Source of the DNA: Symbiodinium microadriaticum
Taxonomy: Eukaryota; Sar; Dinophyceae; Suessiales; Symbiodiniaceae
Length of the DNA: 64,000 bases
Assembly: GCA_001939145.1 (NCBI GenBank)
Contig: LSRX01000180.1
Span: forward strand, 279,360 to 343,359
Direction: 5' to 3'
Shown here: in pieces, positions 49,870 through 60,772 of the stretch
Layout of the letters: every line of letters begins with the position of its first letter
How positions within the stretch are numbered: position 1 is the first letter of the stretch
Position numbers and translations under genes: made by a program
The notes under the pieces: generated by a model
What the model was told of the DNA's origin: nothing
What the model saw: the letters and a program-made list of their open reading frames with translations, nothing else
The model's database searches: none

Positions 49870-51560
49870 AGAATTCGGCCCTTAGTTCGGGTTTTAGGTT
49901 CCGGCTTTATTTCCTGTTGCCGTTATACAGACATGTGATACCTTCTGTGCTTCATGATGGATTTGTCAATCTATCGCCTGTTTCTTGAGGGATGGACGGC
50001 GGATTCGGTAAGGTTACGTCGAACTAGGATAGACGAGTTGCCAAACACGAGCCAGATCTGAGCCTCTAACCTGACCCGACATGACAACATATCCTACTGC
50101 AGAGTGCCGTGCTATGTCCTGGTGGCTTTGGAGATTTTCGCAGTGCGAACCTAGGCACCTAAGCACAGCTCTTGCCTAAGCAGCAGATTGAACAGCTCTA
50201 CTTGTCTTTGCCAGATCCAGGGCAACTCTCCCTAGTTTCAGATTCTGATCATCCCTTTGCAGACTCCGGAGCCTAAATTATGTGTTACTTCCAGGCAGCA
50301 CATTGCAGCCAAACGACCAGTCTGAGCAGCCGAACGACCAGTCTGAGCACTTAGAGAGAGAGAGCGTGGGAGGGCTTCGGGCGGAGTCGGTGATGGATTT
50401 TTCTGCAAACTTGGGTAAGCTCCTTTCGTATTTGGATTGGCATTCTGTGAAACTTCCATTCTACTACAGATGACTCCAACCGGCGGCTGTGGCTTCGGGG
50501 CTCTTAAACTCCGACTCGAGTATACGGAGTCTGGTGCGTAAGCCATGGTGTAGCGCTTATGAGTTCATTTCGTTATGAAATTAGTCATGGATGCATCGCG
50601 CTCCATAATCCGACCTTGTAGCTGGAGTGTGGCGGTCGAAGGCTGAAGCTGAACCTGACAGTTGCTGCGTTGTTTCCGAGGTTTTCGCACTGAGAAACAA
50701 CAATGCTCATAGCCCGGACTTCGTGCAGTTAATCAGACGCATCATCATCATCATCTGCCCCGACACAGCCTGGAAGCTCAACAGTGAAGTGTACAAGTCC
50801 CGAAGTTCTCAAGTGTTTCTGGCACATGGCCCGAGGCCACAGAAAATGGTTCCGAGCTCGGCATTCTGCAGCGTTCACCTTCGTTTTGTACTTTGGGGTT
50901 ACAGACGACCTGCATCAAAACACTTGTACACTCGTAGTTTGCTTTTCGAAGCGATGGTTTCAGATGCTGATGCTTCGCACAGCTGCCAGGTTGAGCTTGA
51001 CAATCTCCGGAGTTACAGGGCTTTGGGCGGATGTCTGGCGAGACAGTTGGCGTTGAATTGCCTTAGAGCCAGACGCAGGCAGGTCTCTAAGCTGGTTTCG
51101 AGCGCCACAACGCAAGTCTCGCGGATGAACTCGTTGGTAATCTCTGGACGCGAATCCAAGGCATGGCTCAATACAGTTCCAGGATAAACTGGAGAGAGTG
51201 TTTCCCGCTGAATCGTGAAGGGCCGTCCCACGCGAAGTCTGAGGTCCAAAGCTTCGGAAGACAGACGGCGCATGTGGACTATCGGTATTTTCCGTAGACA
51301 AAATGAACAAAGTCATCCTTATCAGCAGCATTGCCATCATAAGCATCACATCGCCGTCACGTCACAACAAGTATCAGAGAGACTCGAGCCTGAAACAACT
51401 GTCCACGCGGTCAACAGTGAAATGAGAGCGCATCGCACTTATGGCGAAAGCGCACCACTTAATCAGATTGTCATATCTGTGTCATCGCCATCGGCATCAT
51501 TGGGTCAACACCAGCCTGAGCCATCACTGGCATCACCAACACCATCATAATGTAGATCCC
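49870..51560. other. Spacer without supported genes
   Basis: Unique sequence with a 186-codon + strand frame (50627-51187) lacking recognisable motifs and overlapped by frames of similar length on both strands. I do not call it. Confidence 0.4.
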
Positions 51561-51890
51561 TAGGCATCGTTGCATCGTCTTCATCATCTTCATCATCATC
51601 ACCACCACCACCACCACCGTCGACGAAATCGCAACAGCACGGTTTTGCATTGCTGCTGCAGGTGCCGAAACCAACTGCGGCACAGAACAAACACATGCAG
51701 CACCAAGTCTGACTGTTTACTGAGAACAGATCAAGACGACAGAGACGGCACCAGAAGCAGCAGCAGCGGCAGCGACAACAGCAACCGCAACAGCAACATC
51801 AACAACAAAGTAGGTTCGCCTAGCCAGCCGGGAGGCAAAAAATCAACAACAATAACAACAACAACAACAACAACAACCACAATGATGACG
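51561..51890. repeat. CAT/CAC and CAG/CAA trinucleotide arrays
   Basis: CATCATCAC triplets at 51575-51620, CAGCAG/CAACAG at 51750-51812 and AACAAC at 51842-51880. The last two flank a copy of the 23-bp motif. Confidence 0.9.
51819..51842 (+). repeat. 23-bp dispersed motif, copy 2
   Basis: Reads CCTAGCCAGCC then GGGAGGCAAAAA and interrupts a CAA-type trinucleotide array. Confidence 0.6.
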
Positions 51891-52029
51891 ATTTCACTCT
51901 GGCTGCACGAGCGAAAAGCAATCTGACATCAACCATCGTGACCTAAGGAGTCTTAACCACATCCCACCGGGCTTTCGCGGTTTAGGGCGGCTTCAGCTTC
52001 GGGTTACAAGCGAAAGAAAAAGGTGTACA

Positions 52030-52061
52030 CACACATGTGTATTTTTTATATACACATAAAC

Positions 52062-52116
<55 letters not shown>

Positions 52117-52183
52117 TATACATATACATATACTATATAGATATACTATATACATATACATATACATATACATAGACATAGAC

Positions 52184-52238
<55 letters not shown>

Positions 52239-52405
52239 TATACATATACGTATACATATACATATACATATACTATATACTATATACTATATACATATAC
52301 ATAGACATACACATACACATAAACATACACATACACATACACATACACATATATATATATATATATGAGCATATATACACACTTATATACATATGATGAT
52401 CATGC
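52030..52405. repeat. CATACA/TATACA hexanucleotide array
   Basis: Nearly continuous ACATAC and TATACA hexamers over 370 bp, with TA runs near the end. Confidence 0.95.
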
Positions 52406-53530
52406 ATCATATATCATATAGCCTGTAATTTTTGGTGTCCAGACCCCGCCCTCAACCAGGTTTCACTCAATGTTCTGCCAGCGGCGGACTCAGTTAGGAA
52501 ACGTTCCCGGGGTCGGACGATCACTGTATCACAAGTGATCAAACGCCAGGGTTTGGGGTTTTGAGTTTTGGGGTTCAAGCGGTTGGAGTAGGCAGGATTC
52601 GAGTTGCTTTGGATGGTGCTTTCGGTGCCTGATAGGTTGCTTTGTCAGTTTTTCGGGTCGCTGCAGAGTGAGCCAATACTTGCTTAACTCGTTCGAAGCC
52701 CCCAGATTAAAGCGTTGATTATTCGTGTTGCTATCATGTCCATAATGACTGAATCAGAACTGCTACTAGTAATAAAACCTACTGGGGCTGAGACTTAGAA
52801 TCGAGCACTAGCATGGCCCTGCTTCTGATTGATACATGTGGGTTCTCAGACAAGCAGGTCATTTGGGGAGTCTCTCCAGTTACGGACCCTGTTGCCTAGG
52901 GGTAGGGGGCAAATTACAGTCTGAAAATCCCATATTAGAGAAGGTTTCGCCTTTGCCACGTTGGAGTTAGCGATGCTATGGGCCATGACGGCGGTCAACA
53001 GTAGAGATGAGCAGAGAGGAATTTGAATCCCTTCTCCTGTAGAGTTCACTGGCGGGACCACTGTTGCACAGATTCAGACAGGGTGGCTACGAAATATCTG
53101 TGTAATCCTGCTGCGGCATCTAAACACTTGCAAGATAGAATGTAAAAGCCGAAGCCCCGAAGCTAGGCCACAAAACCTTAGCGCCGAAAATCCCAGAGCT
53201 CAAAACCTGAACCCGACTTGGAATTTGAGCTCTGAGCTTCTGCTCCCCTTTATTTCCCAGTCTCGGATAGGAAGTAATTTGGGTTTGGAAACCGAGGAAG
53301 AGGATGCTCCGAAGGACCACGATCACCGACTTGCGAGTTCGCACATGTAAGAGCGATTTCCTCTTTCGCAAGAAGCTCTGCCTCCCCAGCTCCTCTGATT
53401 TTAAAGATGCTTTCGCTCTCGCCCCCTGAGCTCCAAGATCTATGCCCTGCAGCACACGGAAGCCGCTTGACTAGTAACACCGAACTTGCGTTGTTGTCCA
53501 AGACGAGCTGCGATTGCTTTCCTTCTGCAG
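52406..53530. other. Spacer without supported features
   Basis: Unique sequence with a few TTTGGGG-type words near 52550. A B-box-like GGGATTCAAATTCC appears on the minus strand near 53025, but I found no tRNA fold around it. Confidence 0.4.
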
Positions 53531-53704
53531 GAGCTCTCCGGCATGCGAAAGAACACAAAGGGTGAGGAGGAGGAGAGTGTAGTCTCCTTCGCGACGGCCA
53601 GCTGGGCCACCTCGGGTTCGACAGCCTCCGATGGCCCCGTCAAGGGGATGAAAAGCGACAAAGGCGACATCGGGGAAAAGGTTGAGAAGTGGACCAGTAG
53701 ATGA
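53531..53704 (+). CDS. Possible terminal exon, Lys/Glu-rich
   Basis: The frame begins after GCAG with ELSGMRKNTKGEEEESVVSF and stops at TGA after EKVEKWTSR, 57 residues. It has an AG|G acceptor and a balanced, ordinary composition. Frames of similar length lie on the minus strand, so strand choice is uncertain. Confidence 0.3.
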   Translation, partial: ELSGMRKNTKGEEEESVVSFATASWATSGSTASDGPVKGMKSDKGDIGEKVEKWTSR

Positions 53705-53762
53705 GTTGGGTACTGCATACTTACTTGAAGGTGGTAAGCATGACAATAACCTCTTCAGTCTC

Positions 53763-53812
53763 CTCGTCGACCGTTCCAGTTTTTCGATATTTTCGCAGAT
53801 GCTAAGTAATTC
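53763..53812 (-). CDS. Minus-strand coiled-coil exon candidate
   Basis: On the minus strand AG|GAATTACTTAGC opens an exon reading ELLSICENIEKLERST, followed by a GA donor. Further coiled-coil-like text (LKSQLEKAKICK) lies upstream on the same strand near 54050-54075. If real, it is one of the few minus-strand gene traces in the window. Confidence 0.3.
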
Positions 53813-54182
53813 CTCTTGAGGCTGAGCTCGCAGGCTTGCAGCTGCAGGCAAGTAATTGTAGCCTTCTGGAGCCAGGCAAAAGTGTCGAGGACGCGGGAGC
53901 CACGTCCGGAACGCCCAAGTCACGTGGCTGCTCTTCAATGTCGCTTCGGATTCGATACAGTGCAGCACCAGATCCCTCTTTTGTAGAGCGGCGCTTGCAG
54001 AGAGCTTCTCTCCCCCTCCCCTGAGCCTCATGCAGCTTTGCATATCTTTGCCTTCTCGAGCTGGCTCTTGAGCTACAGACTAGAGTTCTCAAGACCCAAA
54101 CCTGATAATCCATGCCCATGAGGGACTGCAGGTTGCAACATCAACCCGGGAACCCTCAACGGCCCTAAACCCTTCTTCCAAG

Positions 54183-54384
54183 GCCAAAGAAGAAGGCCAA
54201 AGCAAAGACAAAAGCCACGACTTCAAAGAAGGACGAGCCGCTCGGGGAGGAAAATCGACGGTTGCTCCATGCTTCTGTGAGGGTCCTAGGATTCTGGAGA
54301 TTTGGGGCCGAGAAGAAGCATAGGATTTTGCAGCAAAGGGCCCCGAAGGAGATGGATCCTAGAACGCGGGAACCTTTGATTTGA
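54183..54384 (+). CDS. Possible terminal exon, basic
   Basis: After CCAAG the frame reads PKKKAKAKTKATTSKKDEPL, then GEENRRLLHASVRVLGFWRF, to a TGA at 54382. The lysine-rich start resembles a nuclear localisation or histone-like tail, but no domain is visible. Confidence 0.3.
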
Positions 54385-54509
54385 TTCATACTGCTTCGAA
54401 GGAGCTCAGGTTTCTTTGTGTTCTGCACGTGTCCGCACAATACCCCCATACGGGCAAGGATGGACGTCAAGTTGCGTAGGGTGCCTAGTGGCCTAACGAA
54501 AAGGAGCAT

Positions 54510-56795
54510 CTTAGCATCAACGCATTTGCAGGAGCTCTTTTGGTCGCATAACCGTTGAGGGCTGGCATGTTGAATTGAAGTCGCTGTTTGTGCAGCTGTT
54601 ACGTCCTCAGATGTACTTGGGAAATGGAGGTGCTTGCCTCGTTGCGCTTAAGAGAAATCTGGGGCTGTGGAACTTCTCACCTGTTCAGGTCGCTGTTGTG
54701 CATGGTTAGGGCTGGGGGCATGGTCGACTGTCTCGGTGGGAGACTATCATTATCACTCATGGAAATCAAAAAGATGATTAGTTAGTACAAGTACTGTTAA
54801 GATTGGTATGGTTGTTCGAGTGCTTCGGGATAAAATGTTGGCCAAGTGTTTCGCAGCAGTACAGCCCTAAACCCCGAGCCCTCTGCACCCCATGCCCCCA
54901 AATCCTAGACCAAGATCCCCAGTTGAAACAACTGCGCAGCCTGCATGTTCTCCAAATTGCTGCTACCACGAAATGTGCAAGTAGCTCGTCCCCGAGCAAG
55001 CTGACCGGACTCGTCTGCATCCTCATATCCGAATTGGAGTGCATGAAAGGGTTTGAAGGCCTCAGTGAGCTGTAGGATCAATCGGGGACTTGAGCTGCTG
55101 GCGGGCGTAGTAGAATTGCTCCGATCTGGGCTTTTGAGGAGGGGCTCAACCGATTCTCCGACCTCGGAAGTGGCCCAAGCCCTCTTATAAATTGAGGGCT
55201 CGTGCATGAATCTGCATGAATTCCGAGTTCTTAGAGGTTTCGTGTAAGTTTCCGGGTCTAGGGTCGGAGGGCCATGTTCTGCCAGCCAGCAAGCCCAGCT
55301 TCAAAAAGGGGTCTTGAATGTCCCCTGCCATCGGTCCCGTGGACGTGGCTGGTTTCCTGGACTCCACGCCCCATCCATTCAATCCCAAGGGCGGAGACTC
55401 TTAGGCCTTGGGCCGGCATATCCGAGGCCTTCGAAGGCCATCCTGGTCTTCGAGACAAAAAAGGGCAAGCGGACAGTGGCTCTTCCGAGCACCGGGCCGC
55501 AGTTGAATCTTCGTTTGGGGCTGAGGCATTCGGATTGAGAAGGCTTTTCTGTGAGGTCGGCTGGCATCTTTACAAGACATCCGTGGTGAGGGCTTCAAGA
55601 ACCCGAGGAACAGACCGCCCGGCTTCTCCATCCGAGCCTTGCCTGCATCTCATGGCCGTCCCATATACCCCCCCAAAACCCTATACCCCTAAACCCTAAT
55701 CCCTATAGCCCTGTACCCCTAAACAAAACGGGACCTCGGGTCACAGGCGCCAGCATGGCCTCCCAGCGCAATCCAGCAAGGGCCGAATATGGCCGACAGG
55801 GACACCGGGCCGGAAAACTGAATCAAGGAGGACGTGCCAACTTGGTCGGTCCTAGCTCAGAAGTGATGTGGGAGCTCCGATGTGAAGGCCAAGAAAGCGC
55901 CCACAAGGCAAAGGCCGTCGTGATAAATCTTCGAAGCAATTAGCTGCAGCTAGATGGGCACAGTGCCACCTACGTCATGCTGTGCACATGTGTATGCATT
56001 TTCGGAACTGGAACTCGAAGCAGAGATTGATGCTGGGCAGACCGTAGGTTCGGGGCTCCGTCCTAGAGCCACGCTGTTACTGGCACCCTGTTCTCATCGA
56101 GCATCACGGATGCCTAAATCCTTCCACGAGGGCGACCTCAGACCACCCGCCTCGCCTGAACTGTCCGAGTATGAGCGCCCAAATCCTTCCTAACCCCCTC
56201 ATAGAACCCTTGCAAAGCCCTATAGAAATCCCGGTTTTATGCGCAAAGGGACTGCTACAGAAAACCTTAGAGAATCCTCGAACCCTCGGATCCCGAAAGC
56301 AGGACAGACTTCAGTCACAAGCTTCCCGAGTTTCGACGATCTCTCTGTGGCACAGGTTTTCCACCGATGGATGTCATCCGGGTGGTGGGACCTCCCGCCT
56401 CGACGGTGGGTATTGAGGCGGGGTTCTGTAGGATTTGATAGGTTTAGGGTCTAGAGACTTGCGGCTTTTTGAGTTCATAGGGTCTGAACAAATTTTGAGG
56501 TGATGCTTATCTGATGGTCTCCTACAAGCTCCTTTTGGGTAGTCCCCGATTCCAAGATGAAACCTGACGTCTTCCGAATATGAAGCCGGTCGGTCTCCAA
56601 TTCTTCAACTTACCCTAACCCAACACCCAAGGAAGCCCTGAACCCTAAACCCTATAAACCCTGAGTCGAGAATGAACTTGTTTGCTTTCCCACGCTCTCG
56701 AAGAGTCTCATTTTGGCGGCGAGAACAACCCTGAGCCGTCAGGTGGGGTGGAAGCTGGTGGCATGGGGACTGAGTGAGGATGTGCCCCGGCGCAT
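54510..56795. other. Spacer with degenerate CCCTAAA words
   Basis: Mostly unique sequence. CCCTAAACCC-like words lie at 55668-55725 and 56605-56660. Fragments such as AFSELELEAEIDAGQ (near 56000) look coiled-coil-like but lack convincing splice sites. Confidence 0.4.
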
Positions 56796-56802
56796 GTCGT
56801 TC

Positions 56803-56905
56803 GTGTATGTATGTATGTATGTATGTATGTATGTATGTGTGTATGTGTGCACATGTATATATCTATCTATATGTATATACATATATACATATATGTATAT
56901 ATAGC
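56803..56905. repeat. TATG and TA microsatellite
   Basis: TATG tetramers to about 56850, then TATCTA/TATA sequence. Confidence 0.92.
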
Positions 56906-59160
56906 TCAATCAAGAGTAGGGTTTCTATCTGGACGGTGCCTGGGTGATTGCAGCAGCTGTTTCCACGGTCGTGGTTATTCTGTGAATACCTCCGGGTCCC
57001 GTCGCAGATGCACATGCATGGATTTGGGTTTCATGCTTGGGTTAGTCTAGCAGGATGTTGGCATCTTGCGGCATGGCCGCACTAGATGTTTGAACAGGCT
57101 AGACACTGTAGTATACACCCGGACGTTTCGTTTTTGCGATATGCTCGTTGTTGTGCGAGCATCTTAAATCGTTTGATCATGCATGCATACATACAGTGTT
57201 GTGCCATGGCGTGCTGCTGGCTTTAGTGCTCTATCCCTCATCTTTTCGAAAGTTTGTCTCGTCATGGAGTGCACGAAATATTAATAGCACGGTTGGAACA
57301 ACAAGTAACAGTGGTAACCAAATAAGGATCACACCAGTTTCTAATTCCACGAAAAAAAGGATCCGACTTAAGACAAATATTTTTTTTTTTAATTTTGTGC
57401 TCGGGCTCTGGCCTCGGACTAACAAACTGACCGTTTTCTCGAAGGGAAAGCACACTACGAACTTCGCTCCAACTGGAACGAGTTTATTTCACTCAGGCGC
57501 TAAAACAGCACTTTCTGTACCACCAAGCCTCGCGCCAGCAGCACCGGCAACAGCTCTCAGAGATGGAACTGGGCAACTGAAGTTCCGCTGACCGAGGAGT
57601 TGCACTCCAAGTCTACGATTTCAGACACCGGCGCCCTGTCGAAGAATGGTTTTCGGCGGAGTTCCAAAGCAAAGGATCAAAGGCCTGACTTTACCTGAGG
57701 GACCGCCCAGGGCACAAGCAGAGCCTACTCGGAGACCTTACATCGTGTTGGTTCCCAAACCCCCACAGAGCCGCAAGCCAGAGGGGTCGTCTGACTGCTT
57801 CGACCCTGTCAGCGCTAGCATTCACTTTGGACCACGGTCTGAGAGGTGTCCTTTTGACGCAGTCCTAAGTAGAGAAATAGAGCGGTAGACTTCAAGAGTT
57901 GGGGACCCGTTTGAGTTCACGCTTCAAAACAGGAAGTCAGGCAAGGAATCGCGCGTGCTGATCTCCGAGTTTGCACTTCATCAGAAGTCAGACTCGTTGC
58001 GTGGAGTCGGTGCACAGGCTACACATACAGACTGTTAAGCTCCAGCCTACAGTGGCCTAATTTTCGTTTTCACTGTTAGCTGCAACTGTTTACTTGCTTC
58101 TGCAGAATTTTTCCCAAGTGAATCAGTCTGGCCCAACTTGCTGTTTCCCGATCTGTAGCACTACATCGAGGTACTCTCCGCGACAGCTTCACCAATCTGA
58201 TCAAGAGCCTGCCGCGCTTAGAGCCCGCAGGACCGACTTCCACAAGTTATTGGCTTCTTGGGTAGGGTTTTGGGTTATTTTCGACTCGCGGTGTACAGTG
58301 CGTTCTGGGGTGGACGCTCACCTTCTATCGATGCCGAGGTGATTCAAATCCAGGAGCCACTTGTAAAACAGCGCAAATCCTAGGTAGTATTCGGGAGGCC
58401 CCTTAAAGGGGACCCTTCTTAACCTTACTTGTGGCTCTCTTAAAGGGGACCTTATTGAGAGGGTCTATATCCCCAAGGGTCCCCCTAATCCTACCTCCTA
58501 GCAAAGCCATGCAGGGTGCCCGACAGCCGCTTGAAAGAGTGAAAGCTCCACAAGCCCTCGACCAGGAACCTCGGCCAAGGCCACTGAAGCGCCGACCACA
58601 GCACTTGTTGCAGGGCCTGGGTTCGGGTGTCTGGCAGACGAGAAATAAGTATCTTTTCCAGTGGTGCCTGGGCAACCGAAGTCCTCAAGCATGTTAGCTG
58701 GCGGAGATTTGAGGGCTTAGCTTAAGTTTCTGAAACAACTGGCGCCCATGCCCGCGGCCTGTAATCTTCAAGATGCAAGGGACGTCGGTTGGTGCATCTC
58801 GTGGGCAAAGCCCAGTAGACAAATCAGACATGCTAAGTGCTTCAGTGCTGTTTTTTCGTGTTTCGGAAGATAGTAGCCGTAGCCAGACGTAGCTCTGCGT
58901 CCTCCGCCCCAAACAATTCTACTACTCCCCCACATGTCCTCCACCGCCTCGTGCCATCATGTTCAGTAAAGTACTCACTACTCCTCCACACATCCTCCGC
59001 CCGAGCAGTTCTAGTACGGCCTCCAAAGTGAGTCCCGTAGGATATTGGGGGCTGCCAGTACCCCGGGTACTCCATTCCCCTTCACCAGCGGATGCGACGA
59101 AATCATTTTTCCTGGGCATGGGCTAGCACATTTGCCTCGTCAAGCAGCCGGTTCGCAGTC
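56906..59160. other. Spacer without supported genes
   Basis: Unique sequence. Frames at 57148-57591 and 57646-57888 lack recognisable motifs. A short piece near 58383-58500 with CCTTAAAGGGGACC repeated twice may be a decayed element. Confidence 0.4.
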
Positions 59161-59349
59161 GAGGCGCCGTCTAAAGACGACCAGCCCGGTAGTGGCGAGG
59201 TTGCGGCAGTGTCGCCCGGCACAACGAAAGCTGCACAGTAACATTCAAGATAGGTTTCGGAGTTTGGGGTGACACCTGCACCAATTCACCAGGAAAGGTC
59301 ATGACATTAGAACCCAGCTCTGGCACTAGATTCACTAGATCCAGTCGTG

Positions 59350-60060
59350 AGCAGAGAGGGAGAGAGAGAGAGAGAGAGACATTCAGCGAGTCAGACATCT
59401 TGTGCAAACCTGTGCTTGCATGGTCGCACGTATGTATGTATGTATGTATGTATGTATGCATGTATGTATGTATGCATGTATGTATGTATGCATGTATGCT
59501 TGTATGCATGTCTGCATGCATGTAGTAGCTGGGTGGGTAGGCAGGCCGGTCGTGCGGTCGGCTTGGGTGTTTGGGTGGGTAGGTGGTTATGCAGGTTATG
59601 CATATATGATTATATTTGGTAGCGTCTGTCTGCACGTACGTCACGTAAGTAAGTAAATAAGTATGCAAGTAAGTAAGTAAGTCAGTGAGTGAGTGAGTGA
59701 GTAAGTAGGTGAGTAAGTAAGTAGGTAAGTAAGTAAGTAAGTAAGTAAGTAGGTAAGCAAGTATTTATGTACGTATGTATGCATGCATGCATGCATGAGT
59801 GAACGGAGGAATGAAATGATGAACGTTTGAATGAAATGGACCGAAACTGAATGAAATCGAATGAATATTGAGTGAGGAAGGACGGAAGGAAGGAAGGAAG
59901 GAAGGAAGGTTGGAAGGAAGGAGGGAAGGGATGGAACGAAATTGAGTGGAATGAAGTGGAAGGGATTGGACGGGAATGGGACAATGACTGCCTGGAATGG
60001 GATGGATCTATGAATGAATGGATGGAATGACATGATGAATGTATGAGTGAGAAGTAAAAC
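59350..60060. repeat. Compound GA / TATG / GTAA / GAAG / GAAT microsatellites
   Basis: A GA run at 59357-59379, TATG/GCATG tetramers at 59430-59522, GTAA and GTGA tetramers at 59645-59765, GAAG tetramers at 59880-59930, then GGAAT-type words to 60060. Confidence 0.92.
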
Positions 60061-60772
60061 AATGCCATGCAATGCATTTTTGACGTAGTGTAATGTAAAA
60101 ACATATTAAGTGCGTATTCATGTATGCCTGGATGCATGGATGTATGTATGTGTGTACGGCCGTGTATGAAGCATTTGTGTTTGTTTGTCCGTCCGTCGGT
60201 CGCTGGGTCGGCGGATGGGTCGGTCGGTCTGTCTGCGTGTCTGTCTATCTATATTCTGTCTGACTGTTATCTGGGTGGCTCTTCAGCCAGGAAGCCTGGA
60301 CGATGGGTGTACGAGCTCGATGCCGGGGGCCTACAAACACGGTCGGTCTTTCTTCCTCTACTACTGCTGCTGCTACTACTGCTACTTCTTCTGCTGCTCA
60401 CTTGTGGGTTGGCTCTGGGCTTTTAAGCCGGCTTTTGCTTGAATCGACGGATTCCGATGGTGGTTTTACCTTGCTTTCTCGGTGACCCAGGCTTTGGGTA
60501 AAAAGGGCTTAGGTCTTCAAATTAACGGCTGGCCTCGCGACGATTAGTGCCATACCTCCCGTAGGACTGCTGCTGTGTGAACGATTGAGGGTTGAGGTCT
60601 CAGGGCAAGTTCTAGCTACCATCCGTAGCACACTTGTCCTCTGAGCTGCGTATGCTTTCAGCCAAGTTGGAGTACAGCAGTAGAATGTTCACAGTTTTTC
60701 TTACTAGGTGACTGGAGTGTGCCAATGTTGTTCTTTGTACTGCAGACGTCAAGCGTTTACTTGAACCACCAG

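Noticed and set aside
50627..51187. 186-codon + strand frame
   Set aside because: No recognisable domain, equal-length competing frames, and no convincing splice boundaries.
53015..53060. Possible tRNA on the minus strand
   Set aside because: A B-box-like word is present, but no acceptor stem or A box can be paired with it.
58383..58500. Second pogo-like element
   Set aside because: CCTTAAAGGGGACC recurs, but no CAGT terminus or TA duplication was found at matching ends.
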